This document shows, piece after piece, positions 12,301 through 25,300 of a stretch of 64,000 nt of DNA. A program made the position numbers and the translations under genes. The notes beneath the pieces are model-generated. The model worked only from the letters and a program-made list of their open reading frames with translations, was not told where the DNA came from and searched no databases. Position 1 is the stretch's first letter. Each line of letters starts with the position of its first letter. The DNA is taken from contig CM046853.1 of the NCBI GenBank assembly GCA_025617745.1, positions 36,402,625 through 36,466,624 of the forward strand, read 5' to 3'. The DNA comes from Heliocidaris erythrogramma. Taxonomy: Eukaryota > Echinodermata > Echinoidea > Camarodonta > Echinometridae.

Positions 12301-12981
12301 GTCTTACCGCATTGCACATTTTTCTTCTGCTCTGCATGATTCATTGTTGACAGTGTAAAAATCCATATCCAAATGGTTATCACGCTCCAATCCTATTCTC
12401 TTCCGGGTAAAATATTCAACTGGAGAAATACTGAAGAATGCTGAGTTCATTCGGGTTCTTTGTACAGAATCAGTACGCTTCTGTATTTCAGCTGACCATC
12501 AGCAAGCTGCATTTGACTGCATGCTCTCAACATGAGATCATGATATTACATGCTCAACTACACCATGGTCAACTAGATAAGGAGCTACGATGTATGTGTG
12601 AAGGAATATTTTAGCACATTCATCAACATGGATGTCATAGTTATGTGGCAGATGTCCTTTTCCAGCAAGGAGTTTAATTTAGAGTCCCATATTAGGCTTA
12701 GAAAGTAAACCACCTTGAAGCAGACAACCCAGATGACAGAAAATTTAGTTCTATGACTGATAAATTTTGGAATCTCTCTTTATAACTCCGCCATGAAGAA
12801 GCTTTGCATAAGGTAATCCTTCTCTGCCATTCACATTAACAATTCTTCCTTTCAAGTCATCATGATAACTGAGCAATTCCTCCAGTCTTAATTTGTCTCT
12901 TTGTAGTAAGAAAATCAACAACGCAGCATGAAGAAGTTTGGTCAAAGTTAAAGTTTTATCATAATAATCTCCTCTCCCCAA
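9301..12981 (-). other. THSD7 3' UTR and/or intergenic AT-rich sequence
   Basis: Non-coding, AT-rich. Possible minus-strand poly(A) signals (TTTATT on the + strand) occur near 9438, 9538, 10270, 10532 and 11976; the true 3' end is not determinable here. A short hairpin repeat sits at 11474-11529. Confidence 0.5.
11474..11529. repeat. Dispersed hairpin family, copy 1 (intact)
   Basis: A 56-bp palindrome with outer arms GAGCCAGAAGG and CCTTCTGGCTC and inner arms around TTAACTCT/AGAGTTAA, forming a stem of about 22 bp with a short loop containing TTAA. Related hairpins lie at 17076, 17417, 41593, 44991, 50466, 52292 and 63121. Confidence 0.8.
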
Positions 12982-13209
12982 TCAGCACTGCGATCCGACC
13001 TCGGTCCCATCTCTTGAAAACCGATAGCTGACGTACGTCGACTGATTCCCTAGCGCGAACCCATCGCTCCTCCTTGCTAGCTCCTTCTCCACATCCCTAC
13101 GCTCCCTAGTCGGGGCTGTTGACGTCGCCGTGCACGCAGCCACGCTACGACGGTTGACCACCGCTGCTTGGCCCTTCTCAATCTCTGTATTCTGTTTGTT
13201 AACATCTAG
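12982..13209 (-). CDS. Putative stop-codon-readthrough extension of THSD7 (75 codons)
   Basis: Directly after the TGA at 13212-13210 the same frame continues without a stop for 75 codons (13209-12985) to a second TGA at 12984-12982. The sequence at the first stop is TTA-TGA-CTA-G, and UGA followed by CUAG is a documented high-efficiency readthrough context in animals. The block is visibly GC-rich while DNA below 12980 returns to AT-rich. The encoded peptide is hydrophilic and basic, with residues such as VNRRSVAAC, RERRDVEKELARRSDG, STYVSYRFSRDG and a final GSQC. No hydrophobic segment is visible. It would lengthen the cytoplasmic tail of the membrane protein. Alternatives are a sequencing error or polymorphism at the TGA, or a GC-rich UTR element. 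The reading frame is seen directly; use in the cell is inferred. Confidence 0.6.
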   Translation of the reverse strand, partial: LDVNKQNTEIEKGQAAVVNRRSVAACTATSTAPTRERRDVEKELARRSDGFALGNQSTYVSYRFSRDGTEVGSQC

Positions 13210-13315
13210 TCATAATTCGATCTCGCCCGTGTATTTCTTCTGGACGGTCTCGTCCCAGTACATGGAGTAGTCTGGTTCAGGCTTTTTCTCCTCCTCTCTC
13301 TTCTTGGGTGCACAC
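13210..13315 (-). CDS. THSD7 exon 23 of those visible: cytoplasmic tail and first stop
   Basis: Acceptor TGCAG at 13316-13320. It encodes CAPKKREEEKKPEPDYSMYW, then DETVQKKYTGEIEL and TGA (13212-13210). The C-terminal I-E-L fits a class II PDZ-binding pattern (hydrophobic-x-hydrophobic). The stop context is TGA CTAG; see the extension at 12982-13209. Confidence 0.9.
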
Positions 13316-16300
13316 CTGCAACAATAATAAATACGAGTAAAACAGTCGGATGATTCTAAATGCTTCAAATTCTTAAGTACCAAGATATATTTCCTACTTT
13401 AGAGATCAAATGATGAACATTAGACAAAAAAAAAAGAAAATGAAAAATAAATTAAGTAGTCTCATTGTGCTTTGAAGCCAACAAATAAAAGAGTCAAATG
13501 ATGAACATATACATATACATGTATCTATATATATATTCATTTATTCATGTGGATGTCTTTAGACATACATGTATAAGAATATCTGAGACTTTTTTTAACT
13601 GACATAGTTCAAACATCCTACATTATATCCTTTGCACTACAAATATAAAACAAATAAAACATCCAGAAAATTTATTAATAACTGTCCTTTTGACAGAATT
13701 TCAGTTAGGGCTGAGTAAATGTAAGTAAAATGCAATATCTTTAGATACAGTTCATGAAAAGGTATTAACTTTTTCACTTGCAATAGTAAATAATTAATTA
13801 AAGCAATAAACGATTGTTGGTGCTACATTAGTATTAACCGCTTGACAATAGTGACCGATAAACCCAAGGTTCCGTTGGGGTTTATGGAAAGTGCATGTCA
13901 TACCAAAAATAAAACATATTCAAATGGTTAATTTAGTAGAAATAGAACATTTAGATATCATGGCGTGATGTATGTCCGAGATACTTACTTAGCACAGCAG
14001 AGAACTACGGCAACTATGACTATGAGAAGAACTACAACTGCTGCAATGGCATACACCCAAGGAGGAAGCGAAGCTGAAATCAAGCAATCAAACAGAGAAC
14101 ACTGTCAGAATAAATTCCAAGGTTCCTTTAACTGAATTTAGAATAGATATCTTTCACACAAAAAACACCCAAAAACTAGTGGTATACATGTATGTTACAT
14201 ATTAGGTTAGAGAAAGATACAACTTTACCCTAAACATCAAAACTGCTTCTAGAATATTTGATATACACTGAATCATCAGCTGGTGTTTGTGAGTACAATC
14301 GGAAATATGTAGACTTTGTAGTCTTTTACATCATTATAATGCTCTATACAATGATAGTACATGTATCATTATCTCAATCTTAATACATGCACATGTACAT
14401 GTATATAGCATATTTTTGCTCTCTCTCTCTCTCTTTTTCTCTTCGTCTCCCACTATCTCCTCTCTCTATGTCTCTCCATCTGTCTGTGTCTGTCTCTCCT
14501 CCCTCCCCCTCCTCATTCTTACAATTTGGAAAATTACAGACAAATAGATATTAATCTACATATTCCTAACATACCTAGAAATGATTGTTGTTGTGGTGAT
14601 TTGGGCGTTGCTGTAGGCTTCTTCGCTGAATCCCCTGTATTGATCCCTTGTTCCTCAGGATCGGTGAGTTCTCCGGCACTTCCAGGTTTACCTGAGGGTC
14701 CGGAGGATAGTGATGGGTCAGCCTCGGTGTGGACCATAGGGGACATGAATCCAACATGCAGGCATGCTTCTAGCTGACCACTGGACATACTGAAAGTAAA
14801 AAGATCAAAAGAGTTAGGACACTATTAGTAATACCGGTAAGCCAATTGCAATTCTTCACAGGTTATCCTGCAAATGTACATATTCCGTTACGCTTTACAG
14901 GTGTCATTCAGTGTATTCAATAGAATACAATCAAGGAAAATCATTTACATTGTGTTTCTTCATATAGCCATAGGCCCATATTTCAATCACAAATCTATTC
15001 GAGATATAATATCTAACTTTTCTCCAATCATAATTGAATGAGAATTGGGTATATATGCCTATAAATTTAGATATTATTAGAATATACAGTGTGGTCTTGT
15101 TATGCCTGTTGTATTAAAAGCTTTTGTATATTGGTACATTCACAGGTAATACAAGTTTGCAATATCTGTTTGACTTCATTCATATAAGAAGAATATCATA
15201 AGATGACAAGAACTGACATGAAGTCGACAATGATATCTGGCAACAAAGATCAAATTATTTCTATTTTCCATGAAAACTGATATTGCTAATTGATATCAGA
15301 TGATTGATATTGGACCCTGATAAGAGAGAAAGTAAAGGAATGACTTACCTGTATATGGCTTTGTAACCTGCATCACATACACATTTATTATCCTCAGTAC
15401 AGTATGATGAAGGGATATGGCATTCTGGATTACATGTAGATCTACTGGATGGCTTATCAAGAGTACATGCACCTGAGAACGAAAAATTAAAAAAAAGAAT
15501 GGTTTAGAAGAATCTGAGCATGCCGTAAGAATAAAAAACTGTTATTAAATAGTTAAGTTTCTACAGTTTGTTAATTAATAGCATACATTTTTATATTGAT
15601 ATAAAATGCGTAACTTGACAACACACAGAATATGTATAACCAAGAAATGTCTAAGCCATTGGATATACTTTGATTTTGCTTAAGCCTGAATTAGGCCCGG
15701 GTGGGGGGTTTGTCTCATTGAGATGTGTACATCATCCGCGTAAATCACTTTCTGAATAGCACCCTAAACGGAATTGCAGTAGAAGCAAGGAGTTATGTGA
15801 TATCTCCTTGGTAGGAGTAGTTTTGATACCCTAAACAGGGAAACACCTCTAACATCTCTGATTTTTATACCTTTAACAGCGATTTCCACGAATCTTCTTC
15901 TTATCACATCTGAATTTGATACCATTTTTCTTGATTTTTGCTGTTTTTGATACCTTAAACGCATAACCCGGGTTATCCGCCCAATGCTGGAAATATACCC
16001 TTTTTACCTGTTTTCGTGTACGCGGTTGATTCCCCCACCCCCCCCCCCCCCCCCGGAATTAATATTCAAAGGATTAAATATCACATACAACAACTTCCTA
16101 ACCTTATGCCTGCCTATTCTTCATATTTATGACATTGGGTCAAGTTTCGAAATACATGTGGAATTGTGGAGAGAACGCTACTTTCACATTATATGGCTGC
16201 AATGGAAATTCAGTATTGGAAAGAAAAAAAAAAGCCTTTGTAAGTTTGTATATTAAAGAAGGCACAGAAAATATGATATTAATTGGAAAAATAAAATGAC

Positions 16301-19300
16301 AAAGAAGTAGATAAAGAGGGCTGTTGTATATACATCTACATCTGACAATTTCTCTGACTGGTGACAGAAGTACCAATACCATCACATTACAAATCCTCAG
16401 AGAAGGAAGGAGATGGAAATACTAAAGCCTTAATCGCAAGATGTTTGAAACAGACAGGGCAAAGTATTCTGCATATTAATACCTGTAACATTGAGTCCAT
16501 CTGACCTTCGACACCAGACGTCTCGTTGGTCTCTCTCCCATTCACCAACAAACCATTCAAACAAATAGCATTGCTCCCCTGTAACAAAAGAAAATACAGA
16601 ATTCCTTCTAATCAAATGTGCAGCAATACACTACTGATAAGTTAACATCTATCCTTTCATGAATACTGCTAAATAATTACCACTTAATCCACACAATGTA
16701 CCTCTTAGTCCCACATATACCATTTACAAGCATCTTACATTGCAAAATATGAAATTAGTCTAGTACGTAAGTTAGTATCAGCTAACTTTTAGTAAAGGAG
16801 GCTGAGTTGACCTCTTTAAATCAAATTTTTGGGGTTGGTAACGGTATAAAATCCCAAAATTACATAATTACAGTGTATATTTGAACAAGATGAATGTGAC
16901 TGTGTGTCCTATATATGCCTCCGCCTCAAATCAGTTAAGTACCTTGCTCAAAGTTTTCTTGAAATATTGTGATAACTAGAATAAAAATAGAACCTATAAT
17001 TACATGGGAAATGCTTCTTTGGCAAACCATATACTTCACACTACATGTATTTAATTTTATTTTACTTCACCTACTGAGAACCAGAAGGGTATTAACTTTG
17101 TGTAAATGTATAAGAGCCAATGCCTTTTTGGCTCTCAACAGAGTATTTGATTCTCACTGAATATACATGTGTGGGGGAAAAAAAATTTAATGATACAGGT
17201 ACAGACTACAAACAGTTGTGATCATACATGTACATATTGTAGTTACAGTGGTATATTACCTGAGCATGTTCTTGTTTCCCAGTCGTCTCCTGGACAGACT
17301 CTATCTGTTGTAAGACTGGCTCGAGATCTCACCTGGATGCCTTCAGAACCTGCAAACATCATCATCATCAAATCTAAGTGATAACTTGTATGTATTGGAA
17401 GAGTAGATCGTTGAGTGAGTGCTAGAAGGGCATTAACTCTTTGTAGATGAGTTAACTCCCTTCTGACTTTCAGCTGACACAAAATGCAATAGAGTGCATA
17501 TGATTCAATATTTTATGAACTTCTCCATAGCTTCTTTCCAACAGAGGTGCTAAATACGTGACTATTGTTTGCAAGATGCAAAACTCTAATGAAGTAAATC
17601 AAGTTGATCTTATTCATCAAAGAGGCTGAAGTAGTATTATTGCTTTTGCAAGAATAGTGGCATGATGAATCTTGTATACATGTACGTGTAAAACTGTCAT
17701 TATAAGGAATAGTTTTGCTTCTTAGATTCACTATACATGTACAGGTACACTTTTTTCTCTGCTTCTTCTCTCTACCCAACCTTTACCCCCTTCTCTCTCA
17801 GTTTCTCTCTCTCTCTCTTTCTCTCTTTCTCTATCTCTCTCTTTGTCTCTCTCTCTCTCTCCCTTTACTTCTCGTCCCTTTACTTCTCGTTCCTTTATCT
17901 ATATCTGTCATATCATCTTTACCTATGGGTCTGTATACGTGTAAGGAATAATTTTGCTTTTTAGATTCACTATACATGTACGGGTACACTTTTTTCACTG
18001 CTTCTCTCTACCCAACCTTTACCCCCTTTTCTCTCAGTTTCTCTATCTCTCTCTCTGTCTCTCCATGTCTCTCTCTGTCTCAGTCTCTGTCTCTGTCTCT
18101 CTCTGTCTTTCTCTGTCTGTCTGTTTATCTCGGTCTCTCTCTCCCTTTACTTCTCGTTCCTTTATCTCTATCTGTCATATCATCCTTACCTATGGGTCTT
18201 CCTTGAACACAAGTTCTATGACATACGCTCCATCGGCTCCATGAAGTATGATGGCATTCACCTGCACAGGGTACCTCACACGAATGTTCTCTCTATGAAA
18301 AGAGCAGAAAATGCACCAGATAAAGTGTGTGTCAAAAGTAGACCATAAATCTGTGCGATAAATTATGGAAGTGGTGAAAAACACGTTCCTTGGTTCATCT
18401 ATACATTCCAAGACCACAATGCAAAAAGGCTTTGCAGCATGTAGCCTTAAAGTATCTTTTAACTCTTGTTACAGTGCTACCAAGTAAGCAATATTTAATA
18501 GTTTATTGATAGTTTTTTTTATTATTTTTTATTATTTTTTTTTTTGGGGGGGGGGGGTCATGGCTATACATTTTTCCCCCCTTCACTTACAGAGTCAAGC
18601 ACATCATTTGTGAGTAACAGTGCTTAACCCGTTGACTACTGCATTCTCTAACTCCCATTAGGCTTAATACAAGGGTTACCCTGTGCTTGTAGTAAATGGG
18701 TTAAGTTCTGGCAGCATTGATTATGTAATTTAAAACCCATTTATGGGTAAAAATTTCTCTTACCTCTAAGAATTCATATCCATGGGATGTGATGTTTGTA
18801 TTCTTATCATAGAGCTCAGTACTTCTTGTCAGGAGACAGTAGCTATCTGGTAATGCTATCCCGTTGGGTTGACGACATGTTACATTCCTTCTCCTTACAC
18901 CAGCACCACACTCACCAATCTGTTTCAATGTAAGGAGACAAATATACATACATGTACAACGATAGAGAAATATGTACTGCAGCTTTAATAGCGATTTTGT
19001 ATCGGAAATTAATTATGGCCTATTTATAGCTCTTAACTTTTACATTGATCTCACATTGATAAATTAGAAATATCTCCACATTCAGGTGCCTGAATACAGA
19101 TAGATAAATACATAGACAGATAAATACATGGACAGACAGACAAATAGATAGATAGGTAGATAGACGGATAGATAAATAGAAAAATAGATACATGTAGATA
19201 GATAAATCTTGACCACTTGCAAGATTCAGGAAAGTTTTATGCAAGCAAAACTTTCTTGTTCTACAGTAGATAGATAGGTGGATGGATATGTGACTAGAGA

Positions 19301-22300
19301 AGATATCTCAATTTAGATTAGCTTAGATAAATACATGAAGATATACAGATAAGATAAATAGAAAGAGAAGATAGATATAGATGTAGATAGCTAAACAGAT
19401 ATATTCTCTTATAAAGTTCTGAGAAAATATCCTACCAGTGTCGTGCATTCAGTCCATTGTGTAATGGCCCAATCATAACAAGGTACAGCCTTGCAGGGTT
19501 TATCTAGAGTTAGGGTAGCGGGACATGGTCGTCCCTTCTGGTTGGGCTCCTGCAGAATACTGCGATATCTTGTCTGTACAGCTGCAATAACAATTCAAGT
19601 GAAAAAATGGTTAAATGACATTTTATTCAGTCTTCACTTCCACAAAGATATAGGACTTGGTCTTGGGTAGTGATTTAGATTAAGACTTCTTGTATGGGTT
19701 AGGTTTATGGTTAGGGTTAGGTTATGCATATTGTAAGTCAAGCAATGGTCGTTTTAGAAAATGTTGTACAAGCAAAGAAATTTTCCATGCATAGTCAATT
19801 AAATGGACAAAGACATGCTGAACATTACATCATTCTGTGTACTATAAAAGTTGTAAAGGAATAAGTACTTAGGCTGAAAGTTTAGATTTTGCTTAGTTTC
19901 TGAGCTAAATGGTTTAGAATAAAAAACATTACTTTCAGCTATTATTCCAACCTTCTTCAAGTTAAGATGAGAATAGGTTATAAACAGATTTAAAAAACAA
20001 ACTTTTTTTTCTGCGGTCAGATCAAAAATTGGAAGCATACTGTACCGTAAATATCAATCCATTTTTATGATGTATCTTATTCATTCAAACAAAGCTTTGG
20101 CTACAAGAACGACAACAATATCATAAATCCACAAATGCACTGATAATATTTTGTGTGTATATCTTACCATCATTGCCACATGTCTTGGAGCATTCTGACC
20201 ATTCAGTCCACTGTGTGAGCTTACAGTCTACAGGGCATGCTACTTCACATGATTGAGAGGTAGTAAGAGGAGTTGATGTAGAAAACTGCGTACAAAATAT
20301 AAACCAAAGGTAAATGTTTGTGACTAAGAAAACCTTTCAGATCAAAAGTAGGTGGAAAAAAATGAATAGTTTCACATCTACCCCTGATTAAGATCAGAGA
20401 TACATGTAGATGTTGAAGAGTATGATTTTAAAAATGAGGAAAACAGATAAAAAAATAAATAAGTGCTTGGTACTGCACAATCAGAAAATAGCGTTGAACA
20501 CGGACATAATATACTCAAACAGTGTTGAACACGAACATAATTGTTCAATGCTATTTTTCAGATAAAAAATAGCATGAACACAAATGTGAAAACAATTTGG
20601 GGAATATGTCATCTTGATAATAAATAGTTTTACACCTCCCTCTTATGAAGATCAGTGGCAGATGTTTAAGGACGAAATAACATGAACACAAAACATGAAA
20701 GCAATTATGAAGAATTTATCAATTTCTGCAATGAATAGTTTCACATCTACTGGTGATAATCAAGTTAAATGGAGTGGAGAAGTGAAATGAATACATTTAT
20801 AGAAGGAATAGAAGGAATACATGTACAAGTATGTTTATGAGTTAAGAGTACATGTATATTTAACCCATTGAACACTAAGCGTGAAGTAAGTTGCATAAGA
20901 GTCTATGGAAAATGTGTATTATACCAGATTCAAATAATATCCAAAGGGTTACGGGAAAATAAGAAAATGATCCAGATGAAAAACAATTATGATTATAATC
21001 TGGTAGAATACATAGACACATGTAGCTGAGATAATGAGAAACCTTCATATCTACTATTGATTATGATCATGTATCTACAGCTACACATATTTCACTTACA
21101 TAGGAAAGTGTTCTGTGATGATTTTGCTGGTTGAAATTTCTTTCCTATGGTTTATGTAATGTTTAACATATCTGCTTATCTGATTATTAAACTAACCTAC
21201 ATTCACCTTGGTCTAATGGAACTACATAACTAATCAACTTTGAACCTACACACCTATGAAATACATAGCAAAAGTACTTTGATTTAAAAAAAAAACAGCA
21301 ACAGAAATTATAGAAGAATTGGAAATAACACATACATGTATAAGAAATTACAGCTGCTATTATTATTTGATACATAATATGACATACAAAATTGTAGTGT
21401 ACTCCATACATGTAGAATCAGTGGGGGGGGGGAACCTTTTGTCCACCAAACAAAAGGCCCCCCCCCACTTCCATTGTCCGAGCCGGACGTTCTGCTGCCT
21501 CTGTGTAGAGTAAATCAGTCTGTAACAGTCACCATAAGGAAACAGAAATAGTGGCCACCGTAGAAAGATGGGCTTTCTAGATACATTTATGTCCTTCACA
21601 TATTTCATTCCAAAGGGACATGTTATGAATGACCACTATAGACAGATGGCATTTACAGAATGGTGGCCACTCAGACTGGTATGAATGCATAGGATTATGA
21701 CTATTTTTACCTCTTCACACTTGGACACCTCCACGATGCGTCCATCGCTTCGCAGACATTGCAGGAGCCTATCCTGGATCCCTTCTCCACAGATCTTGCC
21801 CTTCTCCAGCTGGCAGGGGCTCCACTCAGTCGAGTTCCAGATGTAGGTGAAGCAGTTGATACCAGGCATACACTGCTCGCGCTCCATCAGGTGAGGGCAG
21901 CTCAGGGAGTGTTCATCGTCGCTGACAGCGATGTCGATCGGGTTACGAAGGATACGACGGTTGCGGGTACGGAAGGTATCTTGTGGACAGTCCTGAAAGG
22001 CAATAATTCATATGATTTATACATAAAAGAATAAAGTAGGAGGGTTTTTTTTTTCCTTTCTTTCTTTCTTTCTTTCTTTTGCTTTCTATCTTTCTTTTTT
22101 TTCCTTCTCTGTCTCTTACAATCAGTTCTTACGTGGACATATTGTCCATTCTGTGCAGCTGCTGACCACACATTGATCTGGACAATGTTCAATTTAAGCA
22201 TCTACTAGTTCAGGCTTTCTGCTCACATACATGTATATAATCTTACTTCTCTCTCTCTCTTTCCTTTTCTCTCGCGATAATAGTCAGTTCTTACCTGTGG

Positions 22301-25300
22301 ACATGTAGTCCATTCTGTCCAGCTGCTGACCACACATTGTCCTGGACAATGTTCAATACAAGCATCTACTAGTTCAGGCTTTCTGCTCGCATCACACTCC
22401 GATAGGTTAGTTACTTGTGCTCGGAAACCATGGTCAATGGGAATCACACAGCTGGAGAGTAAAAATATCAAAAACACCAACATAAAACGATAAATCAATG
22501 TCTAATGAAGATACTATCTAACATTTTCACTATTGAAAATAATTGTTCATCATAGTACATATAGTTGCATTGTTGATGAAAAGGGATTTTACAAAAAATG
22601 ATCAGTGTTTAGTGAATGAAATTTAATGTGAATTTCAGTATGAACAATCATAATTCTTCTTGTACCAAAGTACAAATAAAACCTACAATCGCAGACATTA
22701 TCATAACTACAGGTGGAATTTCTGAGGAATTCTATATCATTGTCTCCATTCACACAATATTCCTGCTCACCACAATTTAGACAGATTTTTTCAACATGTA
22801 TATTAAAAAGTTAATTTTTAAGTCAGAGAGCGCACTTACGAGACACCTCTCCTTTGGACGCCATATCCGCAATCCTGTCCATCATTCGTACCGATGACCT
22901 TACTGACGGCACAGCTCTGCCAGTCTCCGGCCTTCCAAGATGCGTCCAATCTACCAACACCCCATCGGCATTTCTTCCTCTCATCAATCTGAAATTTTCG
23001 GAGAGAAACAGCGTTCAAACAATCCACGTTTATTTTCCAACATTAGAGGTGTCATAGTCGAGTGGTTTAAACACTTGACTGGAGATGGGAAGGTCGTGGG
23101 TTCGAACCCCGGCACAGCACTACTGTTCTTTGGCAAGACATTAATCTACATTTGCCACTCTCCACCCAGGTGTTAAATGGGTACCGGCAGGAATTAATTC
23201 CTTGAATGTTGTGAGCACCTAAATCGGTAACCTAGCTAGAACCGTGGTAATATTGGAGCACCAGGAGCACCATACAAGGTGGATATGAGCGCTATATAAA
23301 TATCCAATATTATTATTATTATTAAGTTGCTAACTTTAACCCTGGACCAAACACTTTTCCTAATCCTCTCACCCTAACCATAAACCTAACCTAAAACCAA
23401 GTCACAACCCCTACACTAGCCTTATGTGTCTTTGGCAACATAAAGCTTAGGGCTATTGTCGCAGGAGCAAATGCTCAATCATCTTGTGAACATATTTTTA
23501 ATATCCTTGATATTAGGTAAATGACTTCAAACTGTAAAAAAGATACCATCTATACTACTGAACTTACCCATTCGGTGCTATGCTCTGGACATGGTCTGCC
23601 TCCATTTGATGCTGGCTGTAGAATCTGCTGCCATCTAGAGGTCGAGCCTATGCCGCTTTGCATGCGACCTGTACATGACCTCCAGTCGGACCAATCACTA
23701 AGTACACAGTCCACCGGGCAGGGGATAGCACAGTGTTCTTCCATGAAATCTTGGGTAAAAAAAATAGAATTGTGAATAACAATTAGAATAGGAGCTATTC
23801 AATCACAGCTCACTAAAACCATTTTTTTTTAATTCAGTAATAAAAGAGGTTTTGGCTGCCATGTCTTGATTAATGTGCAAACAAGTAGTAAGTGTTAATT
23901 ATCATAAAATCAAAAACTCGCAAAACTGTCTAACTGTGTCCATAGTGTCATCCATGAAAATATCTGTACCGATCTTGAAGTGGAAAGTATTTTTAGATTT
24001 CTATTTCACTTAAGTTAAAAGCAGAATATGTAGCTGCTTTGTGCTTTAAAAGAGAGATGTACATGTATATGTGTTCATATTTCACACTGAAATATATGAA
24101 ATATATGTATATTATTTTCAGTACCCTCATGCAGCTTGGCTAGCACCGGGGTAGTAGGAGTACTTGGCACCTAGCCTTGAGCATCCCTTGGGATGAACAC
24201 ATGTAATCTATATGTTAATGTAACTATTATCATTGTTCTCTATTTGATGGTACACATTAAACCAGATTTTATGAGTTTCATAGGGTACATTCTTTACAAA
24301 AAAAATGATTATTCAATAGCCATGTCCTTACCCTTTTCAGTTCCACAATGTGTTACATCCACATATCTATCATCTTGATCCAGACACACAAGGGGTCGAT
24401 ATTTGATGCCATTCCCACACTCCAGCTCTTCATCAAATCTATTTCCTCTTAATCCCTGCACCTCAAAGTGAGGTCCTCCAAGAAGGCAATCGGACCAGCT
24501 ACCTTTTGGGACAAGGCGGTAAGAGGGGCACTTGCAAGGGCGTGTCTCGGTCTTGGGGTATATCTCAGAGTTCAAGCAGTCTATCTGACGCGTGCTGCGA
24601 CCTGTATGAAGATAATTTGACATAGGTATTTACTTGCATGTCTACTAAACGATACTTGTTTCAATGGAAAAACTTATATGTCTTGAACTTCAACAAAATC
24701 TGGTTCAATTAATCTAGGCCCAAAATACATATATAGAAATGAAGATGTTCCATGAAAAAATCATGACATTGTCATAGATAGATAATCAAATGTTTCATCA
24801 TAATAATAGACAGACATCATTGATAAATGAAAAAACAAAGATGAATATGAAAAAAATGTTTTGTAGATCAAGGCACTGTTCTATTTGATCATATGATTCA
24901 GACCAATTTTCTGCAAAATAACATAACTAATTTCTACCAACAAAAGATTCATTCTTGAGCACAATGTCAATCACAAGGTCAAGCCATGTCCTTATATGAC
25001 CCTTTAACCCAGACGGTAATGTATCATGGAAATTCCTCCTTGTTTACTTCTTATAGTAAGTTTCCAATTAAACGATCTTCCTGACAAACAATAGCTTGAA
25101 ATCTACAAACAAATAATTGAGTCAGGTTTACATTCCAAATTGTTTGATTTCATGCTAGTTGCATTCTAACCTGTCAATCAAATGTATATTACAGGAACTG
25201 TGCTGCCTGTAATTAACACTGCAGGGATTCAATGTATGATGTTGTTTTCAGTTTTCAATTTTTGGAAGCACTTATCCCATCTTAAAATTCTAAAAGAAGA

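Larger units (their letters stand above)
20286..21710 (-). other. Intron with degenerate tandem words, a TTAA element and a G/C-run hairpin
   Basis: Repeated AGTTTCACATCTAC/GATAATCA-like words recur at about 20360, 20625, 20735 and 21045. A hairpin is at 20487-20560, a TTAA-type element at 20860-20952, and a G-run/C-run palindrome at 21421-21472. Confidence 0.65.

Noticed and set aside
23047..23120. tRNA gene
   Set aside because: A and B boxes are present but the acceptor stem does not close cleanly and a SINE body and tail follow.
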